12,964 nucleotides of DNA from Prevotella sp. (GTDB lineage Bacteria; Bacteroidota; Bacteroidia; Bacteroidales; Dysgonomonadaceae): NCBI GenBank assembly GCA_031260865.1, contig JAISKQ010000006.1:1-12964 (forward strand). The letters run 5' to 3'. The translations under genes were made by a program, and so were the position numbers. Numbering within the stretch: position 1 is the first letter of the stretch; every line of letters begins with the position of its first letter. Under the pieces are notes generated by a model. That model searched no databases. It was not told where the DNA came from and saw only the letters and a program-made list of their open reading frames with translations. Positions 6,007 to 12,964 of the stretch are shown here, one piece after another.

Positions 6007-9000
6007 TTAATCGTTTCGTCCGTGACAATTCTTGTATTTTTTTCCGCTTCCACAGAAACAAGGATCATTTCGTCCCGGTTTTTTATCTACTTGTATGGGC
6101 GCTGTCACTTTTGGTCTTTCAGGAGCTTGTCCCGACGCTTGTTGTTGTCGCTGATTAGAGTCCATATCGTTACGTTCGGTACGATAACGGCTATAATCGG
6201 TCTTTTGTTCCGGTGCGGCCTGACGAACCTGTTCCGGTTCGCGCACAGGAATCTGCCCACGCATAAGTATTGTTACTGCCTTGTTATTGATATTGTTAAG
6301 CATTGATTTAAACAGATTGAACGACTCCAACTTATAAATCAACAACGGATCTTTTTGTTCATAACTTGCATTTTGTACCGATTGGCGCAATTCATCCATT
6401 TCACGAAGATGTTCTTTCCATTCTTCATCAATCGTATGTAATAGAATTGCCTTTTCAAAAGATTTGATAATATCTTTTGATTGAGAATTGTACGCTTCTT
6501 TCAAGTTGCAAGATATATTATAAACACGTCTTCCGTCAGTGATTGGAATCAATATGTTTTCAAACTTATCTCCCTGTTCTTCATAAACCTGTTTGATAAC
6601 CGGATTGGCTATTTCGGCCAAACGATCCATTTTGTGTTTGAAATTCTGAACCGCCGAATCATACATTTGATCGGCAAGCGTTTCCTGCTTAGTGGAACGG
6701 AACGCCGCTTCATCAAATGGAGCTTCAACAGCAAATAACCGCAGTAAATCTATCTTTAATCCTTCATAGTCAAGATTATCGCTGTACTGTTCGGAAATAT
6801 TCACGGCTGTATCGTAGAACATATTCACAATATCAATTCCGATACGTTCTCCCATCAACGCGTGGCGACGACGTTTATAAACAACCTCGCGTTGAGAGTT
6901 CATCACGTCATCATATTCCAGCAAGCGTTTACGAATACCAAAGTTATTTTCCTCCACTTTCTTCTGCGCTCTTTCCACAGACTTGCTAAGCATATTGTGC
7001 TCAAGCATTTCGCCTTCTTTGAAGCCCATGCGATCCATCATACCCGCTATACGTTCCGAAGCGAATAGACGCATCAAATCGTCTTCCAATGATATGTAGA
7101 ATACGGAAGAACCCGGATCGCCCTGACGACCGGCACGACCTCTTAACTGCCGGTCAACGCGGCGAGACTCATGTCTTTCGGTACCAATAATAGCCAAACC
7201 GCCGGCGTCCCTTACACTTGGCGCTAACTTGATGTCGGTACCACGACCCGCCATATTGGTTGCAATGGTTACAGCTCCCGGTTGTCCGGCAAGAGCTACC
7301 ACTTCAGCCTCACGCTGATGTAACTTGGCATTCAATACATTATGTTTGATCTTACGCATTGTAAGCGTCTTGCTAAGGATTTCGGAGATTTCGACAGATG
7401 TCGTACCCACAAGCACAGCGCGCCCTTCTCCTACCAGTTTTTCTATTTCCTGTATAACCGCGGCATATTTTTCACGCTTGGTTTTATATATACGGTCATT
7501 CATATCATTACGCGCGATAGGCTTATTGGTAGGAATAACGACGACATCAAGTTTATAGATATTCCATAATTCCCCTGCTTCTGTTTCCGCCGTACCGGTC
7601 ATACCCGAAAGTTTATGGTACATGCGAAAATAGTTTTGCAACGTAATTGTGGCAAATGTCTGTGTGGCGGCTTCTACTTTTACACGCTCTTTGGCCTCGA
7701 TAGCTTGATGCAATCCATCGGAGTAACGGCGACCATCCATGATACGCCCTGTTTGCTCATCAACAATCAGAACTTTATTGTCAATCACAACATATTCATC
7801 GTCTTTATCAAACAGCGCGTATGCTTTTAATAATTGGTTAATGGTATGAACCCGTTCCGATTTTATCGAATAATTCTGCATCAATTCATCTTTCTTTTCC
7901 GCTTTCTGGCTATCAGTCAACGACTGGTTTTCCAAATCGGAAAGTAGAGCGCCAATATCGGGCAAAACGAAGAAGAATGGGTCGTCGGAATTACCTGTAA
8001 GTAAATCAATTCCCTTATCAGTAAGTTCTATACTATTGTTTTTCTCATCAATGGTAAAATACAAATCATCGGTAACAATGTGCATGTTACGGTTTTGTTC
8101 TGCCATATAATGCTCTTCCGTTTTCAGCATTGAGGCTTTAATGCCGGATTCACTGAGGAATTTGATGAGCGGTTTGTTTTTAGGCAACCCTTTGAATGAA
8201 CGATATAATAAAAGAGAACCTTCTTCTTGTTCTTTTTTATCATCAGAAGCCATTTTTACTTTAGCTTCCGCCAATAATTTAGTACAAAGGTCTCTTTGAG
8301 CTTTTACAATTATCTCAACACGTGGGCGAAACTCTTCAAACAGTTGTTGTTCACCTCTTGGTATCGGACCGGAAATAATCAACGGTGTACGGGCGTCATC
8401 TATCAATACCGAGTCAACTTCGTCCACAATCGCGTAATTATGTTTGCGTTGCACAAGGTCTGACGGATTGATTGCCATATTGTCACGTAGATAGTCGAAC
8501 CCAAATTCATTGTTTGTTCCGAATGTTATATCCGCTTGGTAGGCTTTGCGACGTCCTTCGGAGTTAGGCTGATGTTTATCTATACAATCTACGGACAAGC
8601 CGTTGAACATATAGATAGGTCCCATCCATTCAGAGTCACGTTTTGCAAGGTAATCATTTACCGTAACAACATGTACACCATTACCGGTTAATGCGTTAAG
8701 GAATACAGGTAAAGTACCAACTAATGTTTTACCTTCCCCTGTCGCCATTTCGGCGATTTTGCCTTTATGTAATACAACACCGCCAAACAACTGAACATCG
8801 TAATGAACCATATTCCATTGTATTTCCGTACCTCCGGCAACCCAGTGATTCTGATAAATGGCTTTATCGCCATCAATGCGAACGAAATCATGTGTTCCCG
8901 CCAATTCCTTATCAAAGTCTGTAGCCGTAACTTCAATTTCTTCGTTTTCCGTTAGGCGACGGGCTGTTTCTTTAATGATAGAGAATGCTACCGGAAGCAC

Positions 9001-9315
9001 ATCTTCCAAAGCTTTTTCATATTTATCCGTAACTTCCTTTTCCAGTTTATCTACTTCTGCCCATATTTCTTCACGCTGATCTATATCCATTGTTTCCACA
9101 CTGGCTTTCAATTCAGCTATTTTAGTTTTCTCTGCAGCTACATAATCCTGAACCTGTTGTCTTATTTCTACTGTTTTTGCACGCAATTCATCATGCGACA
9201 GACGTTCTATTTCAGGATATACGGCTTTAATAAGATCCACATACGGAGTTATTTCTTTCATGTCCCGTTGAGCCTTATTCCCGAATAATGATGTTAAAAT
9301 TTCAGCGAATCCCAT
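6007..9315 (-). CDS. secA: Preprotein translocase ATPase SecA
   Basis: SecA is the motor that pushes unfolded preproteins through the SecYEG channel of the inner membrane using ATP. The protein has 1,102 residues, longer than the roughly 900 of E. coli and as usual for Bacteroidota. Visible motifs in order are Walker A ATGEGKT (191-197), the [17 protein letters not shown] segment (264-280), Walker [17 protein letters not shown] (about 297-312), [11 protein letters not shown] (about 690), the arginine-rich [26 protein letters not shown] (about 725), and the wing and scaffold helices. A C-terminal SEC-C zinc module has C1086, C1088, C1097 and H1098, which in relatives binds SecB and lipids. A charged linker rich in Q, E and R precedes it (about 1040-1075). 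The ATG at 9313-9315 gives the usual MGF... N-terminus. The gene lies 50 bases after the phosphatase-like gene with no promoter or terminator between, so it is probably the last gene of the lnb unit. Confidence 0.97.
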   Translation of the reverse strand: MGFAEILTSLFGNKAQRDMKEITPYVDLIKAVYPEIERLSHDELRAKTVEIRQQVQDYVAAEKTKIAELKASVETMDIDQREEIWAEVDKLEKEVTDKYEKALEDVLPVAFSIIKETARRLTENEEIEVTATDFDKELAGTHDFVRIDGDKAIYQNHWVAGGTEIQWNMVHYDVQLFGGVVLHKGKIAEMATGEGKTLVGTLPVFLNALTGNGVHVVTVNDYLAKRDSEWMGPIYMFNGLSVDCIDKHQPNSEGRRKAYQADITFGTNNEFGFDYLRDNMAINPSDLVQRKHNYAIVDEVDSVLIDDARTPLIISGPIPRGEQQLFEEFRPRVEIIVKAQRDLCTKLLAEAKVKMASDDKKEQEEGSLLLYRSFKGLPKNKPLIKFLSESGIKASMLKTEEHYMAEQNRNMHIVTDDLYFTIDEKNNSIELTDKGIDLLTGNSDDPFFFVLPDIGALLSDLENQSLTDSQKAEKKDELMQNYSIKSERVHTINQLLKAYALFDKDDEYVVIDNKVLIVDEQTGRIMDGRRYSDGLHQAIEAKERVKVEAATQTFATITLQNYFRMYHKLSGMTGTAETEAGELWNIYKLDVVVIPTNKPIARNDMNDRIYKTKREKYAAVIQEIEKLVGEGRAVLVGTTSVEISEILSKTLTMRKIKHNVLNAKLHQREAEVVALAGQPGAVTIATNMAGRGTDIKLAPSVRDAGGLAIIGTERHESRRVDRQLRGRAGRQGDPGSSVFYISLEDDLMRLFASERIAGMMDRMGFKEGEMLEHNMLSKSVERAQKKVEENNFGIRKRLLEYDDVMNSQREVVYKRRRHALMGERIGIDIVNMFYDTAVNISEQYSDNLDYEGLKIDLLRLFAVEAPFDEAAFRSTKQETLADQMYDSAVQNFKHKMDRLAEIANPVIKQVYEEQGDKFENILIPITDGRRVYNISCNLKEAYNSQSKDIIKSFEKAILLHTIDEEWKEHLREMDELRQSVQNASYEQKDPLLIYKLESFNLFKSMLNNINNKAVTILMRGQIPVREPEQVRQAAPEQKTDYSRYRTERNDMDSNQRQQQASGQAPERPKVTAPIQVDKKPGRNDPCFCGSGKKYKNCHGRND

Positions 9316-9365
9316 ATATTTAGTTTGTTTATTTTTTCTTTTAATATTTTTTAGTTCTATTTCTC

Positions 9366-10970
9366 TTAACGTAGTTCTGATAAAGGTTCGTCTTTTGCCG
9401 CGTTAGGAGATCGTATCCTCATAATGTATGCCAATGTAGGCGCTATTTCCGTAGCTCTTATCGTTCTTTTTATCCTGGCAGGCTTAATGTTATTTCCAAA
9501 GAATATGACAGGGCTGATAATGGCGTTGTTCCTGACTTGTTTCTCTTTGAATGAAGCATCCTGCTCATTTACTATCTTATAACCCGGTTGAAGTTCTACA
9601 AACAAATCGCCCGACGTTTCTTTCGTATATCCGTTTTTATAATATTCCATCACAGGATTCCATTGCCCGTGCCGTAACTGGAACGAAGTGTACACTTCCT
9701 GCACGCCGGTAAATTCCGAAATAAATTCCGCGGCTTTATCTTGTATTTCCTGTAATGATACGCCTTTACTTTTTATTAACTCTCTATTCAAATATACCTG
9801 ACCGTTATAAAACTTATCTACCCATTGCCCATCTCTGCCATATATGGCCATAAGATACATGTTTAGTAAAGCCTCGCACCGATTGATATAAAACTTATTT
9901 ACTGTATTATTTGTACTGTTTGAGTTTTCGGAAGATTCCGATATAGAAGGTTCAGTAGAAGTATAATATCCGGTAGAAGTGATAAATATCAACGTGTTCT
10001 TTAATCCAACGGTTTTATCTATATCATCAAGCAGTTTCTCTATTTCTCTATCAAGGCGCGCATAGATATCCTGTATTTCGTACGAATAGTCCGAAACGCC
10101 CGGAAAACCGCCGGCATAAAAAGTAAGTGACAAAAAATCAGGATTTGTACGTTTCCCCAAATCGGCTTTAGTCAATAACGTCATAGCCGAATTACGGACA
10201 TTCTCGTTTACCGCAGGCGTTTGCTTTGCTAACGTATAAGTCTGCTTATCTCTCCCCATAAAGTGTTGGAATGAAGGAGTACTTTTTGTGTAAGGAAGAG
10301 CATTATACGCGCTTATATTCAATAAAGGCGTCCATTGCATTCCCCACGCTTTTACCGCAAAGTCAGACCCGCTACGATTACCCTGATCAACAGACCAGTA
10401 AAAGTTTTTGTAATATGTTGTAGAAGCCCACTTTCCTGTATAATCATCTATCCAAAACGCCGCGTTGCCTTTTTGCCCGGCGGCAATCAATGCTTGAGTT
10501 ATTTGCGGGGCGAATGAATAAACGTCGGAATAACCCTGTGAAGCAATTTTCAATTCATCTGTGATGGTAGATGCTTTCAGGGCAAGAGGAGACACTTTGT
10601 CATCCGTATAGTTACCCAAATATGCAGGGTCTGAAAATACGGAGACTTCTTGTTTCTGAGATGCTATGTATTTTTTATTTCCTACAATTCCGTGATAAAA
10701 AGGAGAAGTTCCGGTATAAATAGTGGCTATGGCTGAAGCATCGTCAAGATTAGGGAAGTCAAATCTTATATTTTGATAGACCAAACCTTCACTCAATAAA
10801 CGCTTAAAACCCCGTTCCGAAAACGTACTTTGAAAAAACTCAAGGTAATCGCCTCTTAATTGATCAACGGTTATACCAACCACCAACTTAGGAACCTCAC
10901 GCACAGATGCCTGCGCCTGAACGGAAGTTATGGTAAGTACCGCGACTAATGAGGTTATTATTCTTATCAT
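9366..10970 (-). CDS. Exported alkaline-phosphatase-superfamily protein, probably catalytically inactive
   Basis: The 534-residue protein has a signal peptide ([20 protein letters not shown]) and the layout of the type I phosphodiesterase/PafA branch of the alkaline phosphatase superfamily: [16 protein letters not shown] (28-43), [20 protein letters not shown] (79-98), an S.E...D....LD helix (296-307), [10 protein letters not shown] (325-334), and a [12 protein letters not shown]...[11 protein letters not shown] end (487-519). One metal-ligand aspartate, D36, is kept. The nucleophile position ten residues before G87 is D77 instead of Thr or Ser; the usual DxxGH ligands near 286-290 read AGGFP; the TADHG motif reads TSTG; and the last histidine appears to be missing near 480. 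It is thus likely a pseudoenzyme with a binding role. The ATG overlaps the lnb stop by four bases (ATGA), implying coupled translation. It may serve lipoprotein or Sec export, given its neighbours, but that is inference. S79 as an alternative nucleophile cannot be excluded. Confidence 0.8.
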   Translation of the reverse strand: MIRIITSLVAVLTITSVQAQASVREVPKLVVGITVDQLRGDYLEFFQSTFSERGFKRLLSEGLVYQNIRFDFPNLDDASAIATIYTGTSPFYHGIVGNKKYIASQKQEVSVFSDPAYLGNYTDDKVSPLALKASTITDELKIASQGYSDVYSFAPQITQALIAAGQKGNAAFWIDDYTGKWASTTYYKNFYWSVDQGNRSGSDFAVKAWGMQWTPLLNISAYNALPYTKSTPSFQHFMGRDKQTYTLAKQTPAVNENVRNSAMTLLTKADLGKRTNPDFLSLTFYAGGFPGVSDYSYEIQDIYARLDREIEKLLDDIDKTVGLKNTLIFITSTGYYTSTEPSISESSENSNSTNNTVNKFYINRCEALLNMYLMAIYGRDGQWVDKFYNGQVYLNRELIKSKGVSLQEIQDKAAEFISEFTGVQEVYTSFQLRHGQWNPVMEYYKNGYTKETSGDLFVELQPGYKIVNEQDASFKEKQVRNNAIISPVIFFGNNIKPARIKRTIRATEIAPTLAYIMRIRSPNAAKDEPLSELR

Positions 10971-12220
10971 TTAGGTCTAGGTAAGCTATAATTAGCTCGT
11001 TTCTTTAACTTTTTATGTTGCAAAATATTCATTCCGGATCTTACACATATAGATAAGATGAACGGAATAAAGGCTATTTCCAATTGTTGTGGAATCAAAT
11101 TCCATGCCAAGAGAAAAGCCAAAAGCGCCGCAAAGTTAATAAAATGATAGCAATATATGAATTTTGATACTGATTTTACGAAGAATAAAAAAGCAATGAT
11201 GAGTTGAAGCGGATTCAACCACACAATATTCCAGTTTGGGTTAACACATGGATGTATAGAAAAGAACATAAGGAAAAAAATAATACAACCGGCTAATCCT
11301 GCCACAGCAAACAATATTGTATCATATACATTGCTAATGGTAAACCACTTATTATTGCTATACTTATATATAAAAAAAGACAACAGTATCGTAAATGCCA
11401 GTAATATACATCCCGCGTACAATGGTAATATAGTGTGTGCCGGGGTTGCCGCAGATTGATCAGGTATTAAAAGCTGACTTTCTTTCAGAATAAAGTCACG
11501 TTCCGTACCATCCGCGCTTTTAATCCCGCTGCCTTCATAAGCCTTCATCAGATAGTAAGGTAAGAAGTCTTTTTGTCTGTCATTTATTACTTTATCTGCG
11601 TCGGATCCAATAACAAGGTCAATTCCAAATTGCGTCCAAGGTTGTGCGCCGACACATTCCCATACCAAATCCCGATATGTCTGTTGTTTTCCTGTCGGAG
11701 TATATTCTATTTCGCCTTGTATATATTTTTGTATTATATCCCGCGGACGCGTGGCGCAGTTGTCGTAAAAGAAATTATATAAATACACTCTGTTTTCAGG
11801 TAATGAATTTTCCATCAAAGCATTGAAAATATCCTGTTTTTCTTTGATATTCAAATTTAAAACCTGTTCCGTTACGCCGACTCCACGTTCTTTATATTCT
11901 TCTATAAAAGATTGATAAAAAGTACAGCCTATCATGTAATTCGTATCGCCTTTTACAAATCGGAATATAAAATTAGAACTACTAAAATCAAATAACCCGT
12001 AATTAAATACAATATCTATGTCGCGGGTTGTATCACATACGTGGATAGCTGTATGCCCAAACAAAGCATATACTTCTTTTTCCCATGCCGAACAGGTCAG
12101 CAAACTTACTCGCGCGGTATCACTTAATAATACAGGAAGCTGAACTAAATCAGATTGAGAACGTAATCCCTGCGAAAAGGACACAAGAACCAATAAGAGT
12201 ATTATAAGTAATTTTCGCAT
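10967..12220 (-). CDS. lnb: Lipoprotein N-acyltransferase Lnb (DUF4105 family) with membrane domain
   Basis: The protein has 417 residues from the ATG at 12218-12220. A TTG start at 12250 would lie on the promoter box and is rejected. The N-terminal half matches DUF4105: signal sequence (residues 1-22), FGHTAIHV with H56, the NYGLFDF segment (73-79), GDTNYMI, and YNFFYDNCATRPRD with C155. The family was identified as the Bacteroides lipoprotein N-acyltransferase Lnb, which adds the third acyl chain to the N-terminal cysteine of lipoproteins, replacing the unrelated Lnt. H56 and C155 are the likely catalytic pair, in an order like permuted NlpC/P60 or LRAT-type thiol acyltransferases (inference). 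The C-terminal part has about five hydrophobic segments (roughly 263-286, 298-323, 334-352, 355-375 and 380-398) that would hold it in the inner membrane, and ends in a basic tail. It is the first gene of a unit with the phosphatase-like gene (4-base overlap) and secA. Confidence 0.85.
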   Translation of the reverse strand: MRKLLIILLLVLVSFSQGLRSQSDLVQLPVLLSDTARVSLLTCSAWEKEVYALFGHTAIHVCDTTRDIDIVFNYGLFDFSSSNFIFRFVKGDTNYMIGCTFYQSFIEEYKERGVGVTEQVLNLNIKEKQDIFNALMENSLPENRVYLYNFFYDNCATRPRDIIQKYIQGEIEYTPTGKQQTYRDLVWECVGAQPWTQFGIDLVIGSDADKVINDRQKDFLPYYLMKAYEGSGIKSADGTERDFILKESQLLIPDQSAATPAHTILPLYAGCILLAFTILLSFFIYKYSNNKWFTISNVYDTILFAVAGLAGCIIFFLMFFSIHPCVNPNWNIVWLNPLQLIIAFLFFVKSVSKFIYCYHFINFAALLAFLLAWNLIPQQLEIAFIPFILSICVRSGMNILQHKKLKKRANYSLPRPK

Positions 12221-12247
12221 TATAGAGTTAAATAGATTATTCTTATA

Positions 12248-12255
12248 CAAATATA
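12248..12255 (-). promoter_or_regulatory. -7 promoter box for the lnb unit
   Basis: The minus strand reads TATATTTG, an exact TAnnTTTG match, with its 3' end 27 bases before the lnb ATG. A TTG occurs about 23 bases upstream of it, slightly beyond the usual 19-21 spacing. The expected transcript start leaves a leader of about 20 bases. Confidence 0.55.
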
Positions 12256-12384
12256 GAACAATAAGTAATAAGATTTATCAATAGATACATATATTCTTTT
12301 TTTAGTTGTGAATTTTGCTTAAAAAAGGTGGATATGCAAAAATATTAGTACTTGCTTGAGATGTTATAAGTTAATATTATTCTA

Positions 12385-12392
12385 TATATTTG
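12385..12392 (+). promoter_or_regulatory. -7 promoter box for the nitroreductase gene
   Basis: TATATTTG is an exact TAnnTTTG match. TTG triplets occur at 12352-12354 and 12356-12358, spaced more widely than usual (26 bases or more), so the -33 element is poor. Transcription from here would give a leader of about 120 bases that includes the inverted repeat at 12436-12483. Confidence 0.5.
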
Positions 12393-12435
12393 CTCTTACT
12401 ATAAACATAAAATCAAGGTTCAATTATGAAACGAA

Positions 12436-12483
12436 GCATGATTTTTGTCAAATCACCAAAGTCCATGATAATAAAAATCATGC
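12436..12483 (+). repeat. Perfect 11-bp inverted repeat in the nitroreductase leader
   Basis: GCATGATTTTT (12436-12446) is exactly complementary in reverse to AAAAATCATGC (12473-12483) around a 26-base loop. Within the loop CATGAT (12464-12469) could pair instead with ATCATG (12477-12482), the same right arm, so two foldings exclude each other. The repeat ends 38 bases before the start codon. It may be an operator or a regulatory RNA hairpin; no known riboswitch pattern is recognised. Confidence 0.65.
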
Positions 12484-12521
12484 GAGTTCCATATGGCAAC
12501 TAAAATCAAAATTATTATCAT

Positions 12522-12964
12522 ATGAAAAAAGGATTATTAGCTATCGCTTTATTTTGTTTGATAGGTTGTGTTTCGGCACAAGATATACAATTAGTACCAC
12601 CAACGAAGACAGGTGGCAAACCTCTGATGGATGCTTTGAATGATCGCCAGTCTAACAGGTCTTTCGAGAAGAAAGATTTACCGGCGCAAACCTTGTCCGA
12701 CTTACTTTGGGCGGCTTATGGCTTTAACAGGGAAGATAAGCGCACCGTGCCATCGTCACAGAACAAGCAGGAGATTGATCTTTATGTAATGTTTAGCAAC
12801 GGAATATACTTGTATGATGCCAAAGCTAATGTACTTAAGCTTGTAGAACAGGGCGATTTTAAGAAAGCTTTGGGACAGGCGAATATTTCCGACAACGCGG
12901 CGCTTTCGTTGATATACGTCGCTAATCTGGATAAGGCATCTAACCGTGAAGCCGGATTTATAGA
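12522..12964 (+). CDS. Exported SagB-type nitroreductase family protein, 3' end outside the window
   Basis: The first 147 residues are visible. After the signal sequence (1-19) come ALNDRQSNRSF (38-48), with the R-x-S-x-R pattern (R42, S44, R46) that contacts FMN phosphate in nitroreductases, then LSDLLWAAYGFNREDKRTVPSS (58-79) and KQEIDLYVM, typical of the SagB/thiazole-oxidase-like branch. These are FMN-dependent oxidoreductases; the substrate of the exported Bacteroidota members is unknown. The signal sequence is ambiguous: LIGC (13-16) fits a lipobox with C16, while VSA-Q (17-20) fits ordinary signal peptidase cleavage. The negative charges expected just after the cysteine for surface export are absent. 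The ATG at 12522-12524 follows a long leader with a hairpin. The gene is divergent from lnb and is unlikely to share its transcript. Confidence 0.82.
   Translation, partial: MKKGLLAIALFCLIGCVSAQDIQLVPPTKTGGKPLMDALNDRQSNRSFEKKDLPAQTLSDLLWAAYGFNREDKRTVPSSQNKQEIDLYVMFSNGIYLYDAKANVLKLVEQGDFKKALGQANISDNAALSLIYVANLDKASNREAGFI

Larger units (their letters stand above)
12221..12521. other. Divergent intergenic region between lnb and the nitroreductase gene
   Basis: About 300 bases without a gene, holding two outward-facing -7 boxes of identical sequence (TATATTTG) and a structured leader for the plus-strand gene. A 95-codon plus-strand frame at 12356-12643 overlaps the nitroreductase gene in another frame and looks spurious. 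Confidence 0.7.

Noticed and set aside
5962..9079. Several plus-strand reading frames of 66-114 codons across secA
   Set aside because: They are antisense to a complete, highly conserved secA gene and show no domain features.
12221..12250. TTG start extending lnb by ten residues
   Set aside because: It lies on the promoter -7 box and would place a polar stretch before a clean signal sequence that begins at the ATG.
12356..12643. 95-codon plus-strand frame overlapping the nitroreductase start
   Set aside because: It overlaps the signal peptide coding region in another frame, has no family features, and the nitroreductase frame explains the sequence.

Overview
The window reads as chromosomal DNA from a member of the Bacteroidota, probably order Bacteroidales. 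The evidence is the gene content (an Lnb/DUF4105 lipoprotein acyltransferase, a long SecA of about 1,100 residues, and gyrA followed by a secreted TPR protein), start codons without Shine-Dalgarno sequences, and promoter -7 boxes of the TAnnTTTG type. Genus cannot be decided from the sequence alone.

Left part (1 to about 1850): a very AT-rich accessory segment. It holds the C-terminal part of a rolling-circle (HUH) replication initiator cut by the window edge, an overlapping DUF4160/DUF2442 small-gene pair, a converging gene for a zinc-ribbon plus DUF559-type PD-(D/E)XK nuclease, a perfect 12-bp inverted repeat with a nearby direct repeat, and a 21-codon tail of a second, destroyed DUF2442 gene. 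This looks like debris of mobile or defence-type DNA next to a housekeeping block.

Middle part (1850 to 5946): gyrA and a secreted TPR protein form a two-gene minus-strand unit ending at a clear intrinsic terminator.

Right-middle part (5947 to 12255): a second minus-strand unit runs from a good -7 box through lnb (lipoprotein N-acylation), an alkaline-phosphatase-fold protein that appears to have lost nearly all catalytic residues, and secA (the Sec translocase motor), ending at a clear intrinsic terminator. The first two genes overlap by 4 bases and the third follows after 50 bases without a promoter or terminator. The unit thus joins protein export, lipoprotein maturation and an unexplained secreted pseudoenzyme.

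Right edge (12256 to 12964): a divergent plus-strand gene for an exported SagB-type nitroreductase starts after its own -7 box and a leader of about 120 bases. That leader contains a perfect 11-bp inverted repeat and a competing shorter pairing. The gene runs off the window.

The most unusual observations are the degenerate phosphatase inside the lnb-secA operon, the fragmented DUF2442 copies around the nuclease gene, and the structured nitroreductase leader.
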